A stretch of DNA of 64,000 bases, from IMG/VR virus record IMGVR_UViG_3300044911_000835, positions 1-64,000 of that record. One strand, written 5' to 3'. Within the stretch, counting starts at the first letter, position 1. Each line of letters opens with the position of its first letter. The notes under the pieces are model-generated. The model was not told where the DNA came from and did not search any database. It worked only from the letters and a program-made list of their open reading frames with translations. A program made the translations under genes and the position numbers. This stretch comes from a virus. This document shows, in pieces, positions 18,412 to 26,177 of the stretch.

Positions 18412-19095
18412 ATGAATGAAGAAATAATAGAAGAAATATATAATAAATTAGTTGAACGATTTGGTATTGGTGACGTGTTTTTACCTAAGTATGGAAAAAG
18501 AAAATCAGACTTAACCTGGAAACAGTTCATTAAAGCTGCTTTAGAACTAAAGTTAGAGGAACTCACTATTTATTGTGGATTTACGTTTAGTAAAGGCCTA
18601 AGTAGAGCTTTAAAAGAAAAATATCCTGGTATTATACAAGATAAAAATGGAGAATACTGGTTTCTATACCTATCTAAGTTTCTTAGTAAGAAAAGATGCT
18701 CACAATGTCTAGAAGTATTAGAATATAAAGAATTTAACTATAATTCATCAACAAAAGATGGATTTAGTTCTACTTGTAGACATTGCGACAAAGAATACAG
18801 AGACCTAAATAAAGAGCATATATTAGCACATAGTAAACAATATTACAGTAAGCATAAAAAAGAAATTAGTGCTAATAAAGCTAAACGTAGGGCTACAAAA
18901 CTACAAGCAACCCCAAATTGGGCAAACCTGATAGCCATAAAAGAAATTTATCGAACTTGCCCTGAAGGTTATCATGTAGATCACATAGTTCCCTTACAAA
19001 ACGACTTAGTATGTGGGCTTCATTGTGAATTTAATCTTCAACATCTATCTGCTAGCGAAAATTTAAGTAAAGGAAATAGATTTGAAGTAGATTAA
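18412..19095 (+). CDS. HNH endonuclease
   Basis: 227 residues. A central four-Cys zinc site (CSQCLEVL ... CRHC, ~98-125) is followed near 187-222 by an HNH core (HVDHIVPLQND ... NLQHLSASENLSKGNRF). The N-terminal ~90 residues are helical and may recognise DNA. It inserts beside tRNA-Arg and ends at a terminator, like a mobile gene. Probably a homing endonuclease; unrelated in sequence to the one at 14072 outside the core. Confidence 0.85.
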   Translation: MNEEIIEEIYNKLVERFGIGDVFLPKYGKRKSDLTWKQFIKAALELKLEELTIYCGFTFSKGLSRALKEKYPGIIQDKNGEYWFLYLSKFLSKKRCSQCLEVLEYKEFNYNSSTKDGFSSTCRHCDKEYRDLNKEHILAHSKQYYSKHKKEISANKAKRRATKLQATPNWANLIAIKEIYRTCPEGYHVDHIVPLQNDLVCGLHCEFNLQHLSASENLSKGNRFEVD

Positions 19096-19104
19096 GACCA
19101 AATT

Positions 19105-19139
19105 AAAGCAAGATTGAATAAATTCAATCTTGCTTTTTT
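19105..19139 (+). terminator. Rho-independent terminator
   Basis: AAAGCAAGATTGAA, loop TAAA, TTCAATCTTGCTTT, then T-run to 19139. Its 3' arm contains the -35 box of the next promoter. Confidence 0.85.
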
Positions 19140-19158
19140 GCGCTATGGCGGGTATAAT
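19130..19158 (+). promoter_or_regulatory. Sigma70-type promoter overlapping a terminator
   Basis: TTGCTT (19130-19135), 17 bp, TATAAT (19153-19158). Confidence 0.8.
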
Positions 19159-19186
19159 ATTATTTCTGACTTGGAAAGGAATAAAA

Positions 19187-19372
19187 ATGAAACAAATTAA
19201 GGTAGATATTATTGAGAGCGAACGTGGTTGGGGCTCCAAGATTGAGGATACAAAAGTGTTCACTACGTTAGCTGAGGCCGAGAAATTCGTTAAGGAATTT
19301 AACGCGGATAATAATTTAGATTACGTACCAGATTGGTATATGTATGCTACTGAACCTTATATCGGCAATTGA
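19187..19372 (+). CDS. Hypothetical protein
   Basis: 61 residues (MKQIKVDIIESERGWGSKIE...), likely a small alpha/beta domain. ATG 19187 follows GGAAAGGAAT. Not recognised. Confidence 0.55.
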   Translation: MKQIKVDIIESERGWGSKIEDTKVFTTLAEAEKFVKEFNADNNLDYVPDWYMYATEPYIGN

Positions 19373-19391
19373 ATATGTAATAGATACAGGT

Positions 19392-19478
19392 ATGTATTGG
19401 AGAGTACCTATGTTTTTATACGGTACATTTCTAATAGGTTATGGAACTTTCTACCTGTATAAACTAATAAGGATGTAA
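19392..19478 (+). CDS. 28-residue single-pass membrane microprotein
   Basis: MYWRVPMFLYGTFLIGYGTF plus eight residues: one hydrophobic helix. The ribosome site is weak. It sits snugly between flanking genes. Confidence 0.35.
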   Translation: MYWRVPMFLYGTFLIGYGTFYLYKLIRM

Positions 19479-19480
19479 AT

Positions 19481-20071
19481 ATGGCAAGAGTTAACATGGC
19501 AAATAGTAAGAGCGTCTTCTTTACATCAGACACACACTTTGGCCACAAGAATATTATCAAATACTGTGATCGTCCATTTTCTTCTACAGAAGAAATGCAA
19601 GAAGCTATTGTAGCTAAGTGGAATGAAACAGTAAAGGATACCGATACGGTTTTCCATCTAGGAGACTTTAGTTTTCTAGACAAAGAAAAGACGCGTTGGA
19701 TTCTATCACGTCTTAATGGCAATATTGTCCTAGTTCGTGGAAATCACGATGCTAGCAAGCATGTAGAGCTATTCGGTGATGTATACGATATGGTTGAACT
19801 TCATGTGGAAGACAATGGTACGCAGCAAATCATTATACTATGTCACTACCCACTAGCAGTATGGGCTAGTTCTCACTATGGAACGTGGCACTTGCATGGT
19901 CATAGTCATGGTACTTATAAAGTTAAAACTGGTAAGATTGTTGATGCTGGCTGGGACGTTTGGGGTAAGCCCGTTTCATATCAGGAAGTTAAAGACTACA
20001 TGGCTAAGCGTTCTCTAAGTTCAGTAGATCATCATAGTATCTCTGAATATAGGAATAATGCTGGTAGCTAG
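19481..20071 (+). CDS. Metallophosphoesterase (calcineurin-like)
   Basis: 196 residues with all family motifs: TSDTHFGHKNI near 13, HLGDFSF near 59, VRGNHDAS near 83, CHYPL near 123 and HLHGHSHG near 140. The DTHFGH variant is typical of small phage and bacterial phosphoesterases acting on phosphomonoesters or diesters. The C-terminus overlaps the hydrolase gene. Confidence 0.85.
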   Translation: MARVNMANSKSVFFTSDTHFGHKNIIKYCDRPFSSTEEMQEAIVAKWNETVKDTDTVFHLGDFSFLDKEKTRWILSRLNGNIVLVRGNHDASKHVELFGDVYDMVELHVEDNGTQQIIILCHYPLAVWASSHYGTWHLHGHSHGTYKVKTGKIVDAGWDVWGKPVSYQEVKDYMAKRSLSSVDHHSISEYRNNAGS

Positions 20072-20438
20072 TATGGTCGCCTGTCTAGCTCTAAATATTT
20101 ATCATGAAGCTAGAGGCGAAAATATTAAAGGAATGCAAGCAGTCGCTCTCGTTACTAGAAACAGAATGGCAGTTACTGGAGATAATGCATGTGAGGTAGT
20201 ACACAGTCCTAAGCAGTTTTCCTGGACGATATATAAGCCAAAGGCAACCGACCCCAAATCGTATAAATTGGCTGAAAAGATTGCAATTGATGTTCTAACC
20301 GGCAAAGTATCAGACTTTACAGGTGGAGCTACTTTCTATCATCATATAGATGTTAGGCCACACTGGGCCAAAAAGTTTATTTATAGAAAAACTATAGGTA
20401 AACATAGATTTTATTTTACACTAGAGAGACCTTTATGA
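20058..20438 (+). CDS. SleB/Hydrolase_2-family cell-wall hydrolase
   Basis: 126 residues. The NIYHEARGE motif with its catalytic Glu, then AVALVTRNR, a conserved Cys, QFSW and GATFYHH ... PHWAKK ... IGKHRFY fit the SleB-type muramidase/transglycosylase domain almost end to end. The N-terminus is hydrophobic but belongs to the domain. It lies in the early region away from the lysis genes, so a role other than lysis (for example superinfection or early envelope modification) is possible. Confidence 0.75.
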   Translation: MLVASMVACLALNIYHEARGENIKGMQAVALVTRNRMAVTGDNACEVVHSPKQFSWTIYKPKATDPKSYKLAEKIAIDVLTGKVSDFTGGATFYHHIDVRPHWAKKFIYRKTIGKHRFYFTLERPL

Positions 20439-20623
20439 TGCGTGGTGATGGCTGGGATAGATATATGGAAGAAGAACTGAGAAGATCTTGTATTGAACAA
20501 GCTTCTAGAAGAAATAAGCTACTTAGTGCGCTAAATCTACTAAAAATAAAGTATAAGTTACCGGATGCGTTTATAGTAGAATTACTTGCTAAATTTAATT
20601 TAACACTAAAGGATATTTCATGA
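20435..20623 (+). CDS. Hypothetical protein
   Basis: 62 residues, helical and basic. ATG overlap with the hydrolase stop. Not recognised. Confidence 0.5.
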   Translation: MMRGDGWDRYMEEELRRSCIEQASRRNKLLSALNLLKIKYKLPDAFIVELLAKFNLTLKDIS

Positions 20624-20814
20624 AAATAGCAGTTAGATTTAAAGATGGTTCAAAAAATTTACTAGATGACCACGTTGATGATGATAATTCAACTAATATG
20701 ACAGATATGGCATATAGAAAAGAATTTGCAGAATACGTTGAAAATATGTTACGCAAACCAGTAGCATCTATGCTATTTGAGGTCGTAACCGTAGCAGAAC
20801 CAGTTCTAGCGTAA
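20620..20814 (+). CDS. Hypothetical protein
   Basis: 64 residues, not recognised; ATGA overlap with the preceding gene. Confidence 0.5.
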   Translation: MKIAVRFKDGSKNLLDDHVDDDNSTNMTDMAYRKEFAEYVENMLRKPVASMLFEVVTVAEPVLA

Positions 20815-20824
20815 AATAATAGAC

Positions 20825-20853
20825 TTGAATGTCTTCACTATATGCCGTATAAT
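20825..20853 (+). promoter_or_regulatory. Sigma70-type promoter
   Basis: TTGAAT (20825-20830), 17 bp, TATAAT (20848-20853). Confidence 0.8.
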
Positions 20854-20881
20854 ATTATCTTACGGTTGAGAAAGGAAACAA

Positions 20882-21154
20882 ATGACATGGGTTGAGTGGT
20901 ATATAATTTTGTGCTTGTCTGGAGGTACTACTTCTGCTATAATATCATTTCTTCCAGCTTTAAGAGAATTGAAAAAGATAGAAAAAGAAAAGAATATAAC
21001 CCATACTTTTGTTGAAAGACCAATAACATCTTTTATTGTGTGGGCAGTTATGCATTCAGTAACCTTTCCTATTCTAGGAATATTTACTCTTTTCTCTGAA
21101 AAGAAGAATATCTCAGTAATTGAATCAGTCACTAAAAGGAAGTATAATGCTTGA
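20882..21154 (+). CDS. Small membrane protein
   Basis: 90 residues with two hydrophobic segments (about 5-25 and 48-68) separated by a charged linker (RELKKIEKEKN). Not recognised. Confidence 0.6.
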   Translation: MTWVEWYIILCLSGGTTSAIISFLPALRELKKIEKEKNITHTFVERPITSFIVWAVMHSVTFPILGIFTLFSEKKNISVIESVTKRKYNA

Positions 21155-21386
21155 GTTTTTCTATACAAAGGCAGATGGTTCTGTATCTGAACGAGTAGCT
21201 CTGGTACTGAATAAACCTAGTGATAGTTACCTTATGCTAGACTTATCTGATCTTGATAGTGATGAAATTGACTATTTAGAACAGCGGGTGGCTCAGTATC
21301 AATCTGAGCGAAAAGAATTGCTGGATAAGTATAAGTTTGGGCCTTATATGAAAACATTTAAGGAATCCGGTATATGTACCAAATAG
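21147..21386 (+). CDS. Hypothetical protein
   Basis: 79 residues; ATG 21147 follows AAAGGAAG, and a start at 21120 is less likely. Ends in KFGPYMKTFKESGICTK. Not recognised. Confidence 0.55.
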   Translation: MLEFFYTKADGSVSERVALVLNKPSDSYLMLDLSDLDSDEIDYLEQRVAQYQSERKELLDKYKFGPYMKTFKESGICTK

Positions 21387-21616
21387 TAGGTAGAGAAAAT
21401 CTGGAAGCAGTAAATACTGTAGCAGATCGTGCAATGCAAATTATGCGAGATGAATCTGCTATAGCAGCACTAGAAGAAGACAAAGCAGTAGGTGTAAGAG
21501 CTGACCATTTAATGTCCTTGGCGACAGGTTATTTATTCTTATATCAAGCTGTACTAGACCACGGACTTTTGCCTAGTCAGAAGTCTGCTAAACATCAAAT
21601 TTTTAAAGTTCATTAA
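21374..21616 (+). CDS. Hypothetical helical protein
   Basis: 80 residues, alpha-helical, overlapping the previous gene by 13 nt. Not recognised. Confidence 0.5.
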   Translation: MYQIVGRENLEAVNTVADRAMQIMRDESAIAALEEDKAVGVRADHLMSLATGYLFLYQAVLDHGLLPSQKSAKHQIFKVH

Positions 21617-21628
21617 GGAGTAACAAAT

Positions 21629-22012
21629 ATGGCATGGGATGACGACAAGAAAGCTAAAGTAATTAAGGCATATACTGATGCAAAGCCTACAGGTGCAAAC
21701 TCTATTGAGATTGTTAAGCAATTAGCAGAAGATTTTGGTGAAACACCAAATGGTGTTCGTATGATTCTTAGCAAAGCAGAAGTCTATGTTAAGAAAGAAG
21801 AAGTTGCAGGTACTAAGAAAGCTACAGCAACTAAAGAAGGTGCTACAGCTCGCGTATCAAAAGCTGATTCTCTATCTGCCCTAATCAAGGCAGTTGAAGA
21901 AGTTGGCTATACTGTTGATAACGATATTATCGACAAACTAACTGGTAAGCAGGCAATCTACTTTACCAATGTAATCAAAGCTGCTCTAACCACTACTGAA
22001 GACGGAGAGTAA
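21629..22012 (+). CDS. Putative DNA-binding protein (HTH-like)
   Basis: 127 residues. The N-terminal ~55 residues (VIKAYTDAK...EIVKQLAEDFGETPNGVRMILSKAEVY) look like a helix-turn-helix, similar in style to repeats in the D5-like protein at 25073. A Lys/Ala/Thr linker and a second helical domain follow. Function inferred from pattern only. Confidence 0.5.
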   Translation: MAWDDDKKAKVIKAYTDAKPTGANSIEIVKQLAEDFGETPNGVRMILSKAEVYVKKEEVAGTKKATATKEGATARVSKADSLSALIKAVEEVGYTVDNDIIDKLTGKQAIYFTNVIKAALTTTEDGE

Positions 22013-22014
22013 TA

Positions 22015-22638
22015 ATGGCTGCTGCAAAGAAGTCAGTTAAAGTAAAAGATACGGAAGATTTATCCGATTCTAATATTGAGAAAGTAATTGCACTTCTTTC
22101 AGCAGAAAAGCCCTGTACTAAAAAAGAGGCTTGCAGTATTCTAAGAATCACTTACAATACTACTAGATTGCAGACTATTATTGACAACTTTCTAGAAAAG
22201 AAAGATAGAACTGCGAAGCTTAGGGCTGAGAAAGCACATAAACCTGCCACAGAAGCAGAGATTCAGTACTCTATTATGGAGTACCTGGGGGGTGCTACAG
22301 TTTCTGCAATTTCAGAGTCTCTTTATAGGTCAGCATCTTTTGTAGATAAAGTTCTAGAAAGATGTGGAGTACCACGTAGGGCTACAGGCTGGTCATACCA
22401 ACGTCCTCAACTAATCCCCGAAGAAGCGATTAGAACTTCTTTTGAGATTGGAGAGAAAGTATGGTCAGCGCGTTATGAGTCACTAGCAACGATTAAATCA
22501 GAAGTAACAAACCAACCACATCCTTCTAAAGTATATCGTGTATACCTAGAAGATGAGTCTTGGCAGCAATCAGCGTACCAACCAGCCGAGGAATTAGCTT
22601 CCTTGCAACACTTAACTAAATATGGAGTTTCAATTTAA
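22015..22638 (+). CDS. Putative HTH DNA-binding protein
   Basis: 207 residues with two helix-turn-helix-like parts: residues ~20-60 (TKKEACSILRITYNTTRLQTI) and ~80-120 (VSAISESLYRSASFVDKVLERCG). Possibly a phage transcription factor; starts 2 nt after the preceding stop. Confidence 0.5.
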   Translation: MAAAKKSVKVKDTEDLSDSNIEKVIALLSAEKPCTKKEACSILRITYNTTRLQTIIDNFLEKKDRTAKLRAEKAHKPATEAEIQYSIMEYLGGATVSAISESLYRSASFVDKVLERCGVPRRATGWSYQRPQLIPEEAIRTSFEIGEKVWSARYESLATIKSEVTNQPHPSKVYRVYLEDESWQQSAYQPAEELASLQHLTKYGVSI

Positions 22639-22938
22639 ATGAACAAAAATGCTTTTCTTCACTCTATGAATGAAGGTGGGGACTGTTACATCAACTATAT
22701 TTCACCAGTCTCTAAGAAGCAGAAGTACCATGTTGGTACTACAAACTTTTCTGTAGCAATTTCACCCTATATTGCTAAGAAACTAGACGAGTATACCTGG
22801 CCTCGAATGAATGAGAATCAGGTACTAGTATTCTGTTATGATATGGATACATTCAAACCAGTAGATACTGCTTTGGTTATTAGTGTACTTCCGACTAATA
22901 AGGTAATTAGACAACCAGATGAGCAACAACGATTCTGA
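22639..22938 (+). CDS. Hypothetical protein
   Basis: 99 residues, not recognised; begins immediately after the HTH gene stop. Confidence 0.55.
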   Translation: MNKNAFLHSMNEGGDCYINYISPVSKKQKYHVGTTNFSVAISPYIAKKLDEYTWPRMNENQVLVFCYDMDTFKPVDTALVISVLPTNKVIRQPDEQQRF

Positions 22939-23179
22939 GGTTTTATTTACTCATACCCTAAAAGAAAATCTGGATGACTTCTCTCAGTGGAGATTAACAG
23001 TTACCGAATTTAGGGGTGAGCAATATCTAAATATACGAGAGTACTTTTTAGATTTTGATAGTGAGTGGCAGCCAACTAAGAAAGGTATTTCTCTTTTACT
23101 AGAAATGACTTTCACGGCTAACTTACTGGAAGGATTGAAACGCTTAGTTTCTGAAGGAGAACAAAAAGATGCGGAGTAA
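22919..23179 (+). CDS. Hypothetical protein
   Basis: 86 residues, beta-rich N-terminus and helical C-terminus. Overlaps the previous gene by 20 nt. Not recognised. Confidence 0.5.
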   Translation: MSNNDSEVLFTHTLKENLDDFSQWRLTVTEFRGEQYLNIREYFLDFDSEWQPTKKGISLLLEMTFTANLLEGLKRLVSEGEQKDAE

Positions 23180-23282
23180 CCAGCTCTACCGAGATTTAGG
23201 CTTACATATAGCAGCTTTAGTCCTACTGTCCACTATTCTAGGTGCTAGTTTAATGTATGGATTAATGAGGATTTTTTCATGA
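23169..23282 (+). CDS. 37-residue membrane microprotein
   Basis: A short polar start, then one hydrophobic helix (HIAALVLLSTILGASLMYGL). GGAGAA precedes the ATG, it overlaps the previous gene, and its TGA overlaps the ligase ATG, so it fits the operon exactly. Confidence 0.45.
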   Translation: MRSNQLYRDLGLHIAALVLLSTILGASLMYGLMRIFS

Positions 23283-24277
23283 AGTTTGAAACTGCGAAAG
23301 CCGAGTTAATTGATAGTTTACTTGTAAAGGCTTCAAAGGCTTATTACGACGGTGAACCAATTCTATCTGATGAACAGTTTGATTACTTAGCTGATTTAGT
23401 GGATTTCAAAGGTTTGGGTGCTAAGCCTACAGGTGAAGTAAAGAAACACTATAAAAGAATGTTCTCTTTACAAAAGCATTACGCAGGAGAAGGCAAAGTA
23501 CCTTTAGCTGATTATACTAATTTTAAGTATAAGTCACCTAAGCTAGATGGTGCTGCTATAGCTGCACTTTATATTGATAAACAGTTAGTACAAGTTTTAA
23601 CTCGTGGTGATGGTATTGAAGGTAGGGATATTACCGAAAAGTTTCTATTTAGTAGCAAACCAGTATTACCAAAGCAAATTGAACTAGATGGTATAGTACA
23701 AGTAACCGGAGAAATTACTACTTTATCAGATGTTGAAAATGCAAGAAATTATGCGTCTGGTGCTCTCAATCTAATAGATATAAATGAGTTTAATTCTAGA
23801 GACTTATATTTTACTGCGTATGGTCTATATCCAGAGACTCAGACTTATGAGCATGATTTAGAAGTTTTAAGGCTAAATAGTTTTAAAACAGTTGCAGATG
23901 AAGATTGGTGTGCTAAGTTCGATACCGACGGTATTGTAATACGGATTAATGATAACGAAGATTATAATAGTCTAGGGCATACTTCTAAGCATCCACGCGG
24001 AGCTTACGCTATTAAAGAACGTAAGTTTGGTGCAATTACTACTTTGCTAGATGTAGAGTGGCAGGTGGGTAAGTCTGGCAAAGTTACCCCAGTAGCTATT
24101 CTGGAACCGTGCAAGATTGGAGACTCTACAGTTGCTAGGGCTACTCTTAACAACATAGCTTTTATCGAGTCTCTAGGATTGGAGATAGGCTGTAAAGTTG
24201 AGGTACAAAAAATGGGTGATATTATTCCCGGCATTATTCGTAGGTTGCCTGAAAATGATATTGATTTTGTAGAGTAA
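23279..24277 (+). CDS. ligA: NAD-dependent DNA ligase, subunit A (adenylation half)
   Basis: 332 residues. It contains the nucleotidyltransferase motif with catalytic Lys88 in KLDG, then TRGDG, TGEI and DTDGIVIR motifs, and an OB-fold (VEVQKMGDIIPGI) at the C-terminus. It stops where the zinc, helix-hairpin-helix and BRCT domains would start; these are encoded by the next gene, the split arrangement known from T5. Confidence 0.9.
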   Translation: MKFETAKAELIDSLLVKASKAYYDGEPILSDEQFDYLADLVDFKGLGAKPTGEVKKHYKRMFSLQKHYAGEGKVPLADYTNFKYKSPKLDGAAIAALYIDKQLVQVLTRGDGIEGRDITEKFLFSSKPVLPKQIELDGIVQVTGEITTLSDVENARNYASGALNLIDINEFNSRDLYFTAYGLYPETQTYEHDLEVLRLNSFKTVADEDWCAKFDTDGIVIRINDNEDYNSLGHTSKHPRGAYAIKERKFGAITTLLDVEWQVGKSGKVTPVAILEPCKIGDSTVARATLNNIAFIESLGLEIGCKVEVQKMGDIIPGIIRRLPENDIDFVE

Positions 24278-24289
24278 CTACAGTATAAT
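24261..24289 (+). promoter_or_regulatory. Sigma70-type promoter between ligase halves
   Basis: TTGATT (24261-24266, inside ligA), 17 bp, TATAAT (24284-24289). Confidence 0.7.
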
Positions 24290-24314
24290 ATTTCCTTCTA
24301 CAGTTGAAAAGCAA

Positions 24315-25076
24315 ATGAAAATAACCCAACCAGAAAATTGTCCTGTTTGTAACTCCAAATTGATTCTAGTAAAAGATCAATTATTTTGTAGGAACAAAGA
24401 ATGCCCAGCGCAAACCGCGAAGAAATTAGAACACTTCTGCAAAACTGTAAAGATGAAAGGCTTTGGGCCAGTAGCACTAAGTAAACTTGATTTTGAATCA
24501 ATACTAGATATTTATACTTTTAGTGAGTCAACGTATAAGAATTTACTTGGAGATACTATTGGAGCAAAGCTATTCAAAGAAGTTAGGCTCAGTGAAAAGA
24601 ACACCGACTTAGAACAAGTTATCGCTGGTTTAAGCATCCCTTTAGTAGGCAATACTGCTGCTAGTAAACTATGTGAGTTTATTGACAGTGTAGATGATAT
24701 TAACAAGGAGACTTGTTCTATGGCTGGACTAGGTGAGAAAGTAACAAATAATCTGCTAGAGTATGTTAATTCAGAGGAATTTAGTAGATTACAAAAGCTT
24801 CTTAGGAAGTTTAAAGTAGGTAGTAATAAGAAAGTTGAAACATCATCATTAGGTATTACAGTATGTATTACTGGAAAACTTGATGATTACAAGAATAGAT
24901 CAGAAGCTGCTAAATATCTTAGTAGTTTAGGGTTTACGGTAGTCGATAGTGTAACTAAAGCTACCAACATTTTAATTAACGAAGAAGATAGAGAAAGTTC
25001 AAAGCTAACAAAAGCTATATCCCTAGGAATTAGGGTAACTACTATCAAAGACTTAGAAAAGGAAATAAATAAATGA
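24315..25076 (+). CDS. ligB: NAD-dependent DNA ligase, subunit B (Zn/HhH/BRCT half)
   Basis: 253 residues. N-terminal four-Cys zinc finger (CPVCNSKL ... CRNKECPAQ), helix-hairpin-helix repeats (~45-150, including SIPLVGNTAASKLCEFI), and a C-terminal BRCT domain (ITVCITGKLDDYKNR ... ). Complements subunit A to a full ligase. Has its own promoter and overlaps the next start by 4 nt. Confidence 0.9.
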   Translation: MKITQPENCPVCNSKLILVKDQLFCRNKECPAQTAKKLEHFCKTVKMKGFGPVALSKLDFESILDIYTFSESTYKNLLGDTIGAKLFKEVRLSEKNTDLEQVIAGLSIPLVGNTAASKLCEFIDSVDDINKETCSMAGLGEKVTNNLLEYVNSEEFSRLQKLLRKFKVGSNKKVETSSLGITVCITGKLDDYKNRSEAAKYLSSLGFTVVDSVTKATNILINEEDRESSKLTKAISLGIRVTTIKDLEKEINK

Positions 25077-25810
25077 CAGTTCAAAAATGGACCGACGAAC
25101 GTACCGCTCAACTAACCGCACTTGCCGGTGTTGCTACTCCAGTTAGCACAGATACTGTAAAGACTGCTGCTGTAGAATTAGTTTGTAGTGAGCGCTCAGT
25201 AGCTGCTAAGCTACGTAAGATGGGTTACGAAGTTGCTTCAATGGCTAAATCTACTGCCCCCACATTCACAGAAGATGAAGCTACTGCTCTAGGTGCTTTT
25301 GTTGAAGCAAATAGTGGCAATATGACTTATGCTCAGATTGCTGAGGCTTTCCAAGGTGGCGAGTTTACTGCTAAGCAAGTTCAAGGTAAGATTCTATCAA
25401 TGGAACTTACTGCACACGTTAAGCCAACTGAAAAGGTTGAAGCAGTTCGTACATATACCGAATCAGAAGAAGTTACTTTTGTTAGTATGTGTGCAGAAGG
25501 TGCCTTCGTAGAAGACATTGCTACTGCTCTGAATAAGACTATTAATTCAGTCCGCGGAAAGGCTCTCAGCCTACTACGTAGCGGGGACATTGCAAAGATG
25601 CCTGCTCAGAAGGAATCTCATGCTAAGGCAGAAGCTGATGTTGTTGACACCCTAGGTGACCTAAGCAAACTAACAGTTGCTCAGATCGCTGAGAAGTCTG
25701 GAAAGACTGAACGCGGTATTAAGACATTGTTAACACGTCGTGGACTTGTTGCATCAGATTATGATGGAGCTGCAAAGAAAGCAAAGAATGCAGCTAAAAC
25801 AGCTGAGTAA
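25073..25810 (+). CDS. T5 D5-like DNA-binding/transcription factor
   Basis: 245 residues made of four repeated small helical HTH/SANT-like units (KWTDERTAQL..., FTEDEATALGAFV..., YTESEEVTFV..., LTVAQIAEKSGKTERGIKTLL) and a Lys/Ala tail. Position after ligB and size match T5 D5, a double-stranded DNA-binding protein involved in late transcription and replication. Assignment rests on synteny and repeat pattern. Confidence 0.6.
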   Translation: MTVQKWTDERTAQLTALAGVATPVSTDTVKTAAVELVCSERSVAAKLRKMGYEVASMAKSTAPTFTEDEATALGAFVEANSGNMTYAQIAEAFQGGEFTAKQVQGKILSMELTAHVKPTEKVEAVRTYTESEEVTFVSMCAEGAFVEDIATALNKTINSVRGKALSLLRSGDIAKMPAQKESHAKAEADVVDTLGDLSKLTVAQIAEKSGKTERGIKTLLTRRGLVASDYDGAAKKAKNAAKTAE

Positions 25811-25827
25811 TACCTAAATAGGTAATT

Positions 25828-25863
25828 AAGGCGGTTTAGGGATTCCTCTAAATCGCCTTTTTT
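25828..25863 (+). terminator. Rho-independent terminator
   Basis: AAGGCGGTTTAG (25828-25839) pairs with CTAAATCGCCTT (25848-25859) and is followed by a T-run. Confidence 0.85.
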
Positions 25864-25876
25864 CATGGAGTAATAA

Positions 25877-26176
25877 ATGAAGGTAACAATAACTTATTAT
25901 GACAACGACTCTCTCACGATTGAAGAAGTTGTTGCCCGCGCCAAACACGCATACGGAGATTTTGTTGAAGTTTCCGTGCAACCAACAAGCAATAAGCCTT
26001 CAGATATGCTTTACTTTGCTTTGCAACAAATGTTAACTCACGAACAGCTATCAATATTTTTTGATGACAAGAATCAGTATCCTGCTAGACTAGGTAAGTT
26101 GCGTTCTGAAACATTAGCAGCAGTACAAAAGGAATTATCAGCAGTAATTAAGGATAATGAAATAAAGGTAACTTAG
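25877..26176 (+). CDS. Hypothetical protein
   Basis: 99 residues, alpha/beta, not recognised. GGAG precedes ATG; 1 nt before the helicase start. Confidence 0.6.
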   Translation: MKVTITYYDNDSLTIEEVVARAKHAYGDFVEVSVQPTSNKPSDMLYFALQQMLTHEQLSIFFDDKNQYPARLGKLRSETLAAVQKELSAVIKDNEIKVT

Positions 26177-26177
26177 A

